Source: CAZAOY01 sp964486925
GTDB lineage: Bacteria > Bacillota > Clostridia > Oscillospirales > Ruminococcaceae
Direction of reading: 5' to 3'
DNA length: 18,167 nt
Assembly (NCBI GenBank): GCA_964486925.1
Contig: CAZAOY010000051.1
Location: 1-18,167, forward strand
Shown: positions 1 through 6,184 of the stretch, piece by piece
How positions within the stretch are numbered: the first letter of the stretch is position 1
How the letters are laid out: every line of letters starts with the position of its first letter
Made by a program: the position numbers and the translations under genes
Notes under the pieces: generated by a model
Told to the model about the DNA's origin: nothing
The model's database searches: none
The model's input: only the letters and a program-made list of their open reading frames with translations

Positions 1-275
1 ACATCATCATTTAGCTTTTCGGTCATATCAAGGTTATCCCGATTACCTGCAATATAATCGATAAGATTAGAGGTTATAACCGAGAGCTCGGTAAGCGACA
101 CCCCCGTTGCCTCGTCCGAACGGTTTGTGCTATACTGGTTGTTATAAAACCTCTTGTTAACCGCCATCCCATATATGCTCGCTAAAAACATAAAAGCCAC
201 CACCGACACAGAGCAAACCACAGCTAATACCCGCACTATCATCGAATACTGTTCTCTACCAGTATTTCTACCCAT
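1..275 (-). CDS. DUF1461 / TIGR01906-type integral membrane protein, N-terminal part
   Basis: The gene starts at 275 on the minus strand and runs off the left edge, so only about 91 residues are visible. The translation begins MGRNTGREQYSMIVRVLAVV, followed by a hydrophobic segment of about 22 residues (roughly 12-37). Next comes an extracytoplasmic-looking stretch with an LTELSVITSNLIDYIAGNRD pattern. That layout (one N-terminal membrane helix, then a 'seLxxv...lidYl.g..d.Ld' motif) matches the DUF1461/TIGR01906 family of predicted Clostridia and Lactobacillales membrane proteins of unknown function. An AGGAGAG ribosome binding site lies 6-7 bases upstream of the ATG. The missing C-terminus should contain the remaining membrane helices. 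The family assignment rests on pattern memory and is moderately sure. Confidence 0.6.
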   Translation of the reverse strand, partial: MGRNTGREQYSMIVRVLAVVCSVSVVAFMFLASIYGMAVNKRFYNNQYSTNRSDEATGVSLTELSVITSNLIDYIAGNRDNLDMTEKLNDD

Positions 276-325
276 ACCTACCGCTCTCCTTTATATAATG
301 AATATTTAAACTATCGCCTTTACTC

Positions 326-354
326 ATTATATAGTATCTACCTACACAAGTCAA
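326..354 (-). promoter_or_regulatory. sigma-A promoter for the DUF1461-type gene
   Basis: On the minus strand TTGACT (349-354) is followed by a 17-base spacer and a perfect TATAAT (326-331). The predicted transcript start is near 319, about 45 bases before the ATG at 275. Confidence 0.75.
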
Positions 355-417
355 CTAGATTTTTACCTTTACTATATAATTGTTTATATAGTGTTCATGG
401 TTTTGTAATAAATAATG

Positions 418-426
418 TGCTATAAT
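418..426 (+). promoter_or_regulatory. extended -10 promoter candidate for the GGDEF-EAL gene
   Basis: TGC followed by TATAAT (421-426) gives a perfect extended -10 element, but no good -35 lies at the right distance. It would start transcription near 433, leaving a 5' leader of about 180 bases before the ATG at 616. Confidence 0.45.
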
Positions 427-472
427 ATAAATAGCGAGATATACTAGCATTTTTACGATTAATCAGCAGATA

Positions 473-509
473 AACAGTAGTAAATTATCATCTGAAATTT
501 ACTACTGTT
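473..509 (+). other. perfect 13-bp stem-loop in the leader of the GGDEF-EAL gene
   Basis: AACAGTAGTAAAT (473-485) is perfectly complementary to ATTTACTACTGTT (497-509), with an 11-base loop. No U tract follows, so it is not an obvious intrinsic terminator. It lies in the 276-615 intergenic stretch, within the predicted 5' leader of the gene at 616. I could not match it to a c-di-GMP-I riboswitch: the conserved elements of that class are absent. Confidence 0.6.
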
Positions 510-615
510 CGTCGCACTTAGAAGATTATTAATGTATATCATTTGACTTTAGAGTAATAATATAAAGCTTAATTATAGCTTAGACAGACTTATGGCAAAA
601 AGAGGGGGCACGCAG

Positions 616-2889
616 ATGAAGATACATCTACTTGGTGGTAAGGATATTAAATCCCACGGCATATATAGCACCGTAGCTACCGGCGTAATTTTAGGGATAA
701 TCTGCATACTGCTAGGGGGTTACCATATCAGTTCTATTAGTCGTTACACAAACGAAGCGATTAAAACCTATATGAGCGAGATCTCACAGGTTAGCGCTAA
801 CGAGATAAAGGCTAAGATGGACGGTAACATGCAGACTCTATCTGCCACAGGCGCTTTGTTAACTCTATATAGCAGTACCGACTCGCTTAAGATTATTAAT
901 GCGCTTACCGTAGAAAACTCTAAGAACGAATTTACCAACATGCTGTACATAACCCCAGAAGGGTTTGCAGAGGGTACAAATACCGACGGAACGGATATGT
1001 CCGACCGTGAGCATTATATTAAAGCCAAAAATGGAGAACCAAGCATAACCTTTATCGAAAAGAGCAAGCTTAGCGGTCGCCCTGTAATACTATACACCAT
1101 ACCACTCTATAAAGATGGTAAATTTTTTGGTGCTATCTGTGGTACACAAGAGAAGGAGAACTACCAAAAGCTTATTAGCAACACCATCTTTAACGGCGAA
1201 GGGTTTTATAACGTCTTTAACAGCAAAGGTCAGATGATAATCTCATCAAACCATAAAAACAGCAACTCTTCATTAAAGAACATTGCAGATGAAGCTGTAT
1301 TTCATACCGAAAAGGATAGGCAGTCATTTATTAACGATCTGGAATTAGGGCGCGTTGGGCTAATCGAATATGAGGTTAGCGGGGTTTCACGTATTGTATC
1401 CTATACACCAATTGGGATTAACGACTGGTTTGTCATGTCGGTTCTTCCAAGCGCTGTAGCAAGGTCACAGTCTGACCATATTGTAGCACTTACTATGGTT
1501 TTACTTATAATCGTGGTTGTCTTTGTGGTAGCATTCTTCCTCTTTACTATCTATCGCCAGATCCTTAACAGGAAAAGAATAGAGCATATAGCATACACCG
1601 ATGAGCTAACAGGGGGTTGCAACCTTGCAATGTTCAAAATTCTTGCCGAAAAGAGGCTTAGAGAGAATAAGACCGATAATTTAATGATCGTTAAGGTGGA
1701 TATTAACAACTTTAAGATGATAAACGATATGTTCGGGTTTGATGAGGGTGACAGACTGCTTAAAAATGTCTACAAAGCTAACGTCAGTATATGTAACAAC
1801 AAAGATATTATCTGCCGAAGTGGTAACGATGATTTTATTGCACTAGAATCCTATACCGACGATGACTATATAGTTAAGCAGGGCGAAAGGTTTGAATCGG
1901 CATTTACCGCCCTTAACTCAAACTCTAACTATAAATACAGCATATACTTTACCACCGGGCTATATAAAATCGAGCGTGGAGAGAATAACATAACCTCCAT
2001 TCTTGAGAAGGTAACGATGGCTCACAAGGCGGCAAAACTTCAGGATGTTAAACACACAAAAAACCTTTTAAGCGGAAGTAAGTTTGTTATCTACGACGAC
2101 AGTATCCGCAATCAAGCTATTATGCAGCAGGATATCGAAAACAAAATGCACTCCGCCCTATCGGACAACGAGTTTGTAATGTACCTTCAACCAAAATACA
2201 GCTTTAAAACCAAAGCTATCGTAGGAGCAGAAGCACTTGTACGCTGGATTACAAGGGACGGCGCAGTCCGACCGCCAAACTATTTTATCCCGCTTTTTGA
2301 AAAGAATGGTTTTATCGTTGAGCTTGATCTACTAATGTTAGATAAGGTGTGTCGCCTACAACGCCGTTTGCTGGACAGTGGTATCTCCCCTGTTCCAATA
2401 TCGGTTAACCAATCAAAGCTACTTCTAACAAAGGATGACTACCTAGAGCTTTTGGCACAGACCATTAAACGTCATAACATACCACCAAACCTTCTGGAGA
2501 TAGAACTAACCGAAACCTTAATGCATGAAAACATCGATAAGCTAAAGCTACTTATCTCCGAGATTGCCAAGATGGGTGTACAGGTTGCAATAGACGACTT
2601 TGGTACAGGGTATTCTTCACTTACCCTGCTTAAGGATGTTTGTGCAGATGTGCTAAAGCTAGACCGTGAGTTTTTAGCCGAGAATGAGAACAACAAGCGT
2701 GGTGAAACGGTTATCTCATCGGTAATAGACCTGGCAAAACGACTTGACATGACGGTACTGGCAGAGGGTGTAGAAACAGCACAGCAGTCAGAGCTTTTAG
2801 CCGAGCTTTGCTGTGATGTAGCGCAAGGATACCTTTTCTCCCGCCCTATTAGCATAGAGGACTTTATAACCGCTTTAACCGAAAGGTAG
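616..2889 (+). CDS. membrane-bound dCache-GGDEF-EAL protein, probable c-di-GMP phosphodiesterase
   Basis: I start the protein at the ATG at 616 (757 aa) because AGAGGGGG sits 7 bases upstream; the in-frame ATG at 592 has no ribosome binding site. Residues 20-40 form a membrane helix. Residues about 45-285 look like an extracytoplasmic dCache sensor (DREHYIKAKNGEPSI and TPIGINDWFVMSVLP patterns). A second membrane helix covers about 288-312. The GGDEF domain (about 325-490) has GNDDF at 403-407 instead of GGDEF, although D362 is kept, so cyclase activity is doubtful. The EAL domain (about 505-757) keeps E539 of EALVRW, N598, E630, D660/D661 of DDFGTGYSS, K681, E717/E720 and Q737. These are the metal and catalytic residues of active c-di-GMP phosphodiesterases. 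I infer a ligand-sensing enzyme that lowers c-di-GMP, perhaps with GTP-binding control by the degenerate GGDEF domain. Confidence 0.93.
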   Translation: MKIHLLGGKDIKSHGIYSTVATGVILGIICILLGGYHISSISRYTNEAIKTYMSEISQVSANEIKAKMDGNMQTLSATGALLTLYSSTDSLKIINALTVENSKNEFTNMLYITPEGFAEGTNTDGTDMSDREHYIKAKNGEPSITFIEKSKLSGRPVILYTIPLYKDGKFFGAICGTQEKENYQKLISNTIFNGEGFYNVFNSKGQMIISSNHKNSNSSLKNIADEAVFHTEKDRQSFINDLELGRVGLIEYEVSGVSRIVSYTPIGINDWFVMSVLPSAVARSQSDHIVALTMVLLIIVVVFVVAFFLFTIYRQILNRKRIEHIAYTDELTGGCNLAMFKILAEKRLRENKTDNLMIVKVDINNFKMINDMFGFDEGDRLLKNVYKANVSICNNKDIICRSGNDDFIALESYTDDDYIVKQGERFESAFTALNSNSNYKYSIYFTTGLYKIERGENNITSILEKVTMAHKAAKLQDVKHTKNLLSGSKFVIYDDSIRNQAIMQQDIENKMHSALSDNEFVMYLQPKYSFKTKAIVGAEALVRWITRDGAVRPPNYFIPLFEKNGFIVELDLLMLDKVCRLQRRLLDSGISPVPISVNQSKLLLTKDDYLELLAQTIKRHNIPPNLLEIELTETLMHENIDKLKLLISEIAKMGVQVAIDDFGTGYSSLTLLKDVCADVLKLDREFLAENENNKRGETVISSVIDLAKRLDMTVLAEGVETAQQSELLAELCCDVAQGYLFSRPISIEDFITALTER

Positions 2890-2937
2890 CCGATATCCAT
2901 CAAGGCTTTGTATCATCCTTAAATAAGAATAACACAA

Positions 2938-2970
2938 GGGAACACATCTCGCATTGGAAGGTGTGTTCCC
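2938..2970. terminator. bidirectional terminator between convergent genes
   Basis: GGGAACACA (2938-2946) pairs with TGTGTTCCC (2962-2970), with up to three more inner pairs. On the plus strand the stem is followed by ATTTATTTTA. It lies between the stop codons of the GGDEF-EAL gene and the convergent GYWGV gene. Confidence 0.75.
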
Positions 2971-3000
2971 ATTTATTTTACATTTTGCTATGTACCTATC

Positions 3001-3612
3001 TTACTCGAACGAGTTAAACCGTTGTTCAAGCTTCTTCATGGTCATGTCGATTGTATCCTTACAGATTTGAGGAAGCGCACCGCCCCAGACCTTCTCCGCT
3101 TCACGATAACCATCCATTATAGCGTTCTTCATGGTTTCAAACTTAGATTTATCACCGCCCGAAACCTTCACCGCAAAGTCCACAAGACGATCGCTGACCG
3201 CCTCTACACCCCAGTACCCGCCGTCACTAATAGCCGCCTTAGCGCTATCAACCGACATGCTATCCACCGATATCCCTTCGCCGATTAAATCCTTAAGCTT
3301 TGTAATCTGGCTGTCGGACAGAGAACCACCCGCTCTGCCGTTTACGCCCGCCTGACCCTGTAATAGCTTTTTCACAAGACTTTCAAGTAGTACACTTTTT
3401 TGGTTTTTAGCAAAGCTTGCCGCCTCCGCCTTTGTCATGTAGGCAGATCTTTTGTACCCTTTATCCTCTGCAACAGGGGTACTCTCCACAACTACGCTAT
3501 CGTAGCTTGAGGTGGTAGTATCCGACTTTATGCCTTCTTGTGGGCTATTAGACTTAGACTGGGTCCTTGGATATACATTGGTTTGTGCTGTGTTTACAAC
3601 ATTATTAATCAT
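3001..3612 (-). CDS. conserved hypothetical protein with a GYWGV domain
   Basis: The protein is 203 aa if read from the ATG at 3612. A TTG one codon upstream is also possible, since the AGGAGG at 3622-3627 suits either. The first 60 residues are Ser/Thr/Asn-rich and look disordered. Residues about 60-203 form a helical domain with the pattern GYWGVEAVSDRLVDFAVKVSGGD, then EAEKVWGGALPQICKDTIDM. I recognise this pattern from uncharacterised proteins common in flagellated Firmicutes and Proteobacteria, but know no proven function. There is no signal peptide or membrane segment, so it is probably cytoplasmic. Its neighbours are c-di-GMP genes, which fits a motility-related role only by association. 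Confidence 0.7.
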   Translation of the reverse strand: MINNVVNTAQTNVYPRTQSKSNSPQEGIKSDTTTSSYDSVVVESTPVAEDKGYKRSAYMTKAEAASFAKNQKSVLLESLVKKLLQGQAGVNGRAGGSLSDSQITKLKDLIGEGISVDSMSVDSAKAAISDGGYWGVEAVSDRLVDFAVKVSGGDKSKFETMKNAIMDGYREAEKVWGGALPQICKDTIDMTMKKLEQRFNSFE

Positions 3613-3659
3613 CAAGGGATCCCTCCTTTTTTAATGTTACATTATATATCGTCTAATCT

Positions 3660-3688
3660 ATAGAAAATATTAACAATAGATGTGTCAA
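3660..3688 (-). promoter_or_regulatory. candidate promoter for the GYWGV gene
   Basis: Minus-strand TTGACA (3683-3688) is followed by a 17-base spacer and a weak -10, TTCTAT (3660-3665, 3 of 6 matches). The -35 is perfect but the -10 is poor. Confidence 0.35.
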
Positions 3689-3796
3689 TTTTATAGAAAT
3701 GATTTGTAAAGTTAACTTTTATTATTGCAAACATTACAACTGCAATGGCACTTATGTAACTATATGTAATGATTTTCACGAATTATAAACATTTTG

Positions 3797-3825
3797 TTGA
3801 CAAAGGATAGTTAATACTATATAAT
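3797..3825 (+). promoter_or_regulatory. perfect-consensus sigma-A promoter for the hemerythrin-PilZ gene
   Basis: TTGACA (3797-3802), a 17-base spacer and TATAAT (3820-3825) match the housekeeping consensus exactly. Transcription should start near 3832, about 105 bases before the ATG at 3937. The rest of the 3613-3936 intergenic stretch is AT-rich with nothing else I can name. Confidence 0.85.
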
Positions 3826-3936
3826 AAGTACATATACTTTTAATATATCTTATTGTAGCGCCATTAACTGATTTGTTAAGCATAACTAGATAAAGAATTT
3901 CCATATCGACATTACATTGTATCACTTGGAGGGATT

Positions 3937-4962
3937 ATGTTTTTTATTCCATGGTCTAATGATTACGAAACTGGGGTTAAGGAGATTGACAATCAGCATA
4001 AAGAGCTATTTGCTACCATTAATGAGTTGGGACTGCACGATCCCGATACCGTTTTAATGTTTGACCTAACGGTTTTTCTAGACGCACTCTGGAGGTATGC
4101 ACAGAAGCACTTTGTGGTTGAGGAGCGGTATATGAAGGAGGAGCGATACCCTCTTTATGAGCGACATTGCAGGATACATGCAAATCTAAAGTCACAGATA
4201 GAGCAGGTGAAGGCAGAACTAATGGATAGCGGTATGGGCTATGACAGCTTTAAGAAGGTGTTTGACTTCGCCGCTGACTGGCTAAACACCCATATTCGAG
4301 AGGAGGATCTATCATTCTTTAACTACCACAAGTATTCAAAGCCTGTAATCGGCAGGAAATATGAGGGCTGTGAATGTGAGATTAGCGACATTAACAATAT
4401 CCTACTGGGTTTTGGTGAGATTAGCTGGGTGGATTCTGGAAATGTGACTGTGTCGGTTAAATGGGATAGGCTTATAGATATCCCACGTGATAGCACAGTA
4501 AAGCTTATGGTTATTACAAGCAAGGATGATAAGGACACTTTAGCTGCGCAGGATATCTGGATCGGTAAGGTGTTTATATCTGAAAAGGGAACTTTACGGC
4601 TTACCGAAACAAAGCATGTCTACATAAAGCAAAAACGTGAGCATTATCGTCTACGTTGTGACATCCCCGCAACCGTAGGAATACATGGTACGCATAGCAA
4701 GGTAATTGCCGCTAGTATCTCAGATATTGGGGTAGGCGGGGTTTTAATTAACTGTAACCAGCCATTTAACGTAGGGGATAACTTTGACATCCACTTTAAG
4801 ATACATGACAACGAGCTTAACCTTCGGTGCGAGGTTCGGCGTAGGATTAGGGTGAATTTTGAGCACCTTTATTTCGGTTGTCTGTTCCTAGGTGCTTCCC
4901 AGCAACAGGAGCGTGAGATGCTGGAGTATATTGTAGCACAGCAGAAAGCTACTTTAAAGTAA
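3937..4962 (+). CDS. bacteriohemerythrin-YcgR-PilZ fusion protein
   Basis: Residues 1-135 are a bacteriohemerythrin. They begin with the typical PWSNDYETGVKEIDNQHKEL and carry a full set of di-iron ligands: H21, H58/E62 (HxxxE), H77/H81 (HxxxH) and H119/D124 (HxxxxD). Residues about 145-230 look like a YcgR-N-type beta domain. Residues about 232-335 are a PilZ domain with the c-di-GMP-binding RxxxR at R234-R238. Its second motif is DIGVGG (263-268), with Gly in place of the usual Ser of DxSxxG. There are no membrane segments, so the protein is cytoplasmic. I infer that O2 or redox state sensed at the di-iron site tunes a c-di-GMP effector, perhaps acting on flagella as YcgR does. GGAGGG lies unusually close (about 4 bases) to the ATG. 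Confidence 0.93.
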   Translation: MFFIPWSNDYETGVKEIDNQHKELFATINELGLHDPDTVLMFDLTVFLDALWRYAQKHFVVEERYMKEERYPLYERHCRIHANLKSQIEQVKAELMDSGMGYDSFKKVFDFAADWLNTHIREEDLSFFNYHKYSKPVIGRKYEGCECEISDINNILLGFGEISWVDSGNVTVSVKWDRLIDIPRDSTVKLMVITSKDDKDTLAAQDIWIGKVFISEKGTLRLTETKHVYIKQKREHYRLRCDIPATVGIHGTHSKVIAASISDIGVGGVLINCNQPFNVGDNFDIHFKIHDNELNLRCEVRRRIRVNFEHLYFGCLFLGASQQQEREMLEYIVAQQKATLK

Positions 4963-4977
4963 CATCATTTTAAGAGG

Positions 4978-5172
4978 ATGTCTATATTAATAATGTTAAA
5001 GCGTATTACAGCAATGCTAATGTTATCAGCATTGCTGTTAACCATGGGTTGCGGGCAGAGTATAAGCTATGTGGAAGCGGTTTAACAGACCGATGCTACT
5101 GCTACCTCCTTAAGCTCTATAAAACCTAAACAGGCAAATGTTGTTTCAACGGCAGCGAAAATATTGACCTAA
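4978..5172 (+). pseudogene. small lipoprotein remnant with an in-frame stop
   Basis: An ORF from ATG 4993 (or in-frame ATG 4978) encodes a convincing lipoprotein signal peptide, MLKRITAMLMLSALLLTMGC, with Cys at codon 20. It reads GQSISYVEAV and meets TAA at 5083-5085. The same frame stays open after that stop for 28 codons (QTDATATSLSSIKPKQ...) to a TAA at 5170-5172. The composition, polar and Ser/Thr/Ala-rich, suits the linker that follows a lipobox. This reads as a lipoprotein gene broken by a point mutation and truncated downstream. A functional 30-residue lipopeptide cannot be excluded. Confidence 0.5.
5008..5038 (+). repeat. 11-bp inverted repeat inside the signal-peptide coding region
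   Basis: The perfect stem ACAGCAATGCT (5008-5018) / AGCATTGCTGT (5028-5038) has a 9-base loop and no following U tract. It could merely reflect repeated Ala/Met/Leu codons. Confidence 0.5.
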
Positions 5173-5324
5173 CATGTAACATTCATACCTTTAATGAATA
5201 GTATGTATTAATTGGAAAATCGATTAACAAATCAACATACACTTTTGTTATCCAATTAAATTTATCACTATTTGAATAGAATATTGATAATAACTAATCT
5301 ATTACTTTATAAAGGAGGATATAT

Positions 5325-5885
5325 ATGTTAGGTCAAAACAGTACCTATCCAATTAACTCCCCCGCACTGCTGAATACATTAAGAAAACTGTGGGGGCAAC
5401 ATACTATCTGGACAAGGTCATACATAAACAGCTCGGCATCCAACCATTCTGATCTGCCGTATGTGACAAAAAGACTGCTTAAAACCCCTGTTGATCTTTC
5501 AGGTGCAATAAAGCTTTTTTACGGCAAGGAACGCTCTAACCGCCTTAAACACATGCTTACCGACTATATACTAATAGGCATAGAGCTTGCAGGAGAAACA
5601 AAGGAAGGTAACCAAAGACGTATCAAAGAGCTCTTAGCACAGTGGGAGAAGCTAACACAGGAGATCTCCTATTTCTTTGCAAGCATTAACCCTTACTGGC
5701 ATCAAAGCGAATGGCAAGCACTCTTTAACCGCCATATAAAGCTAACAAAAACCCAAGCAAAGACCAGATACTTTAGGTCATTTAAAGAAAATATAAAGAT
5801 CTATGACGAGCTTGAGGACAGCGCTTTAGATATAGCGGATTATATGTATTACGGTATTACAAAGCAGTTTTACGTTGAAATTTAG
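5325..5885 (+). CDS. conserved hypothetical helical protein (LWxxHxxWTRS family)
   Basis: A 186-residue soluble protein with AAAGGAGG 8 bases upstream of its ATG. It carries LWGQHTIWTRSYI (about 22-34), LPYVTKRLLKTPVDL, SINPYWHQSEWQALFNRHIKLT (about 120-141) and a C-terminal EDSALDIADYMYYGITKQF. I recognise this pattern from short conserved proteins of Clostridia and other Firmicutes, often of unknown function and sometimes wrongly labelled acetylglutamate kinase. The His/Trp-containing helices resemble a small four-helix bundle; that is my inference. No signal peptide or membrane segment is visible. An A/T-rich 8-bp stem with a GTAA loop follows the stop (5907-5926). Confidence 0.7.
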   Translation: MLGQNSTYPINSPALLNTLRKLWGQHTIWTRSYINSSASNHSDLPYVTKRLLKTPVDLSGAIKLFYGKERSNRLKHMLTDYILIGIELAGETKEGNQRRIKELLAQWEKLTQEISYFFASINPYWHQSEWQALFNRHIKLTKTQAKTRYFRSFKENIKIYDELEDSALDIADYMYYGITKQFYVEI

Positions 5886-5974
5886 ACAGTTATAAATCTT
5901 TATATAATTTTAAGGTAACTTAAAATATTCTTAAAAATATTGATATTTTCATATACTCTATCAATTCTTTTTCG

Positions 5975-5980
5975 TATAAT
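5975..5980 (+). promoter_or_regulatory. -10 element ahead of the structured leader
   Basis: A perfect TATAAT lies at 5975-5980; the -35 at the right distance is weak. The predicted transcript start, near 5987, falls directly at the first base of the leader's outer stem. Confidence 0.5.
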
Positions 5981-5988
5981 AGATACAT

Positions 5989-6090
5989 ATTACTTCGCAA
6001 TCAAACAGTAGGTCTTAATAATCGTTTTAACTGCAACCAACATTAGCAAATTTTTAAGAAAAATTCACTAATGTTGGAGTGCGAAGTAAT
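5989..6090 (+). promoter_or_regulatory. structured 5' leader RNA with a three-way-junction fold
   Basis: The outer stem is perfect: ATTACTTCGCA (5989-5999) pairs with TGCGAAGTAAT (6080-6090). Inside is a long hairpin: CCAACATTAG (6037-6046) pairs with CTAATGTTGG (6068-6077). Then come a symmetric CA/CA internal loop and AATTTTT (6049-6055) paired with AAAAATT (6059-6065), closed by AAG. A weaker arm, CAGT (6006-6009) / ACTG (6030-6033), completes a three-way junction. It fills most of the 5886-6184 gap before the UROD/MtaA-like gene. I see no B12 box, SAM, THF, T-box or c-di-GMP motifs. It could be an unknown riboswitch, a protein-binding leader or a stabilising structure. Confidence 0.6.
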
Positions 6091-6092
6091 TA

Positions 6093-6137
6093 TCTAACTT
6101 TTTAATAAATAAGTTAGAGGTTGCTTAGGGGAAGCAA
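6093..6137 (+). other. two further leader hairpins before the UROD/MtaA-like gene
   Basis: TCTAACTT (6093-6100) pairs with AAGTTAGA (6111-6118) across a 10-base loop. TTGCTT (6121-6126) then pairs with AAGCAA (6132-6137) around an AGGGG loop. The true ribosome binding site, AGGAGA, is at 6171-6176, so neither hairpin occludes it directly. Confidence 0.5.
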
Positions 6138-6184
6138 TATGTAGTAGCTTATACATACTGAAAATTTGATAGGAGAAGTTTATT

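Noticed and set aside
592..615. Upstream in-frame ATG for the GGDEF-EAL protein
   Set aside because: No ribosome binding site precedes it, while AGAGGGGG is correctly placed for the ATG at 616.
5083..5085. Programmed stop-codon readthrough in the lipoprotein remnant
   Set aside because: The stop is TAA, which does not specify selenocysteine or pyrrolysine. Decay or an assembly error is simpler.
5989..6090. A MITE or insertion-sequence remnant, judged from the terminal inverted repeats
   Set aside because: No target-site duplication is visible at the edges, no transposase is nearby, and the element begins at a predicted transcript start. Not fully excluded.
5989..6184. A cobalamin riboswitch, suggested by the corrinoid-related gene downstream
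   Set aside because: No B12-box sequence is present and the fold is different.
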